Shown here one piece after another: positions 63,873 through 64,000 of a stretch of 64,000 nucleotides of DNA (within the stretch, counting starts at the first letter, position 1; the number at the start of each line of letters is the position of its first letter). The notes beneath the pieces were generated by a model. The model saw nothing but the letters and a program-made list of their open reading frames with translations. It had not been told where the DNA came from and did no database searches. Source of the DNA: an uncultured Alphaproteobacteria bacterium. Lineage in GTDB: Bacteria > Pseudomonadota > Alphaproteobacteria > Rhodobacterales > Rhodobacteraceae. The stretch lies in the NCBI GenBank assembly GCA_902574225.1, contig CACGMO010000004.1:16820-80819 (forward strand), read 5' to 3'. A program made the position numbers and the translations under genes.

Positions 63873-64000
63873 TTGAGTACGTCAGAAATCATAGATGCAA
63901 AACAAACAGGATCCTTTAAAGACCTGTATGTGCTTTTAAAGCCTAGAGTAATGTGGCTTGCTGTGTTTACAGCTGCGGTAGGCATAATTATAGCTCCTAT
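63873..64000 (+). CDS. ctaB: Protohaem IX farnesyltransferase CtaB, cut by the window edge
   Basis: Only the first 42 codons are present. The TTG start is followed by STSEIIDAKQTGSFKDLYVLLKPRVMWLAVFTAAVG, and the LLKPRVMWLAVFTA motif is the standard haem O synthase start. A coxB–ctaB order is known in alphaproteobacteria. The rest lies beyond the window. Confidence 0.87.
   Translation, partial: MSTSEIIDAKQTGSFKDLYVLLKPRVMWLAVFTAAVGIIIAP

Noticed and set aside
1..64000. Prophage, insertion sequence or genomic island
   Set aside because: No integrase, transposase, terminal repeats or tRNA-flanked insert is visible, and base composition looks even by eye.

Overview
The window is 64 kb of AT-rich, very densely packed bacterial chromosome. 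Genes mostly touch or overlap, and no mobile element, tRNA, rRNA or CRISPR array is visible. The gene neighbourhoods are those of alphaproteobacteria of the Rhodobacterales type: ffh–chorismate mutase–rpsP–rimM–trmD–rplS–rpmE; uvrC–pgsA–moaD–moaE; ubiA/rsmE–gshA; plsY–pyrC–pyrB; a MipZ ATPase; a TrcR/DUF1013 regulator; a tiny aa3-oxidase subunit IV; and CobN-type (aerobic) cobalamin synthesis. The low G+C, short proteins and minimal spacers suggest a streamlined marine member of that group. This placement is inferred from gene content and order only.

Layout. (1) 1–15.6 kb is a near-complete corrin-ring and late cobalamin block: cobE, cobL, cobK (inverted), cobJ, cobI, cobH, cobG, cobN, cobW, DUF1636, then a cobalamin riboswitch, then cobO, cobQ, cobC, cobD, cobT. 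The riboswitch faces left and heads the DUF1636-to-cobE operon. (2) 15.6–23 kb holds cytochrome b561, SelO, an omega-amino acid aminotransferase divergent from glutaryl-CoA dehydrogenase, and an ABC exporter pair with an aldo/keto reductase. (3) 23–35 kb holds housekeeping genes: S49 peptidase, a FolM-like SDR, uvrC, pgsA, moaD, moaE, ubiA, rsmE, gshA, plsY, a dihydroorotase-like gene, pyrB, a UDG-like gene and moaB. (4) 35–45.5 kb holds an RND efflux pair, a DsbD-like periplasmic protein, yqgE, tsaC/sua5, a DmdC-like acyl-CoA dehydrogenase with an MBL hydrolase, and COX subunit IV. (5) 45.5–64 kb holds rpsU, quinone oxidoreductase, trcR, an SDR, an RsmC-like methyltransferase, clpS, a D,D-carboxypeptidase, mipZ, the ribosomal/SRP operon, trhO, zapE, an RNase R/II gene, topA, coxB and the start of ctaB.

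The most unusual signal is a set of reading-frame breaks. A 7-A run splits the ABC ATPase gene and a 10-T run splits plsY. In both, removing exactly one base restores a continuous family-like protein. The rnr gene has conserved coding sequence upstream of any usable start, and dropping one A from a 6-A run would join it to an ATG inside the topA end. rimM has no ATG, GTG or TTG ahead of its conserved N-terminus. These are either assembly errors or real slippage/+1 frameshift sites. Other points of interest are cobK nested antisense within the cob operon, two or three enzyme homologues lacking catalytic residues, and convergent genes with no room for terminators.
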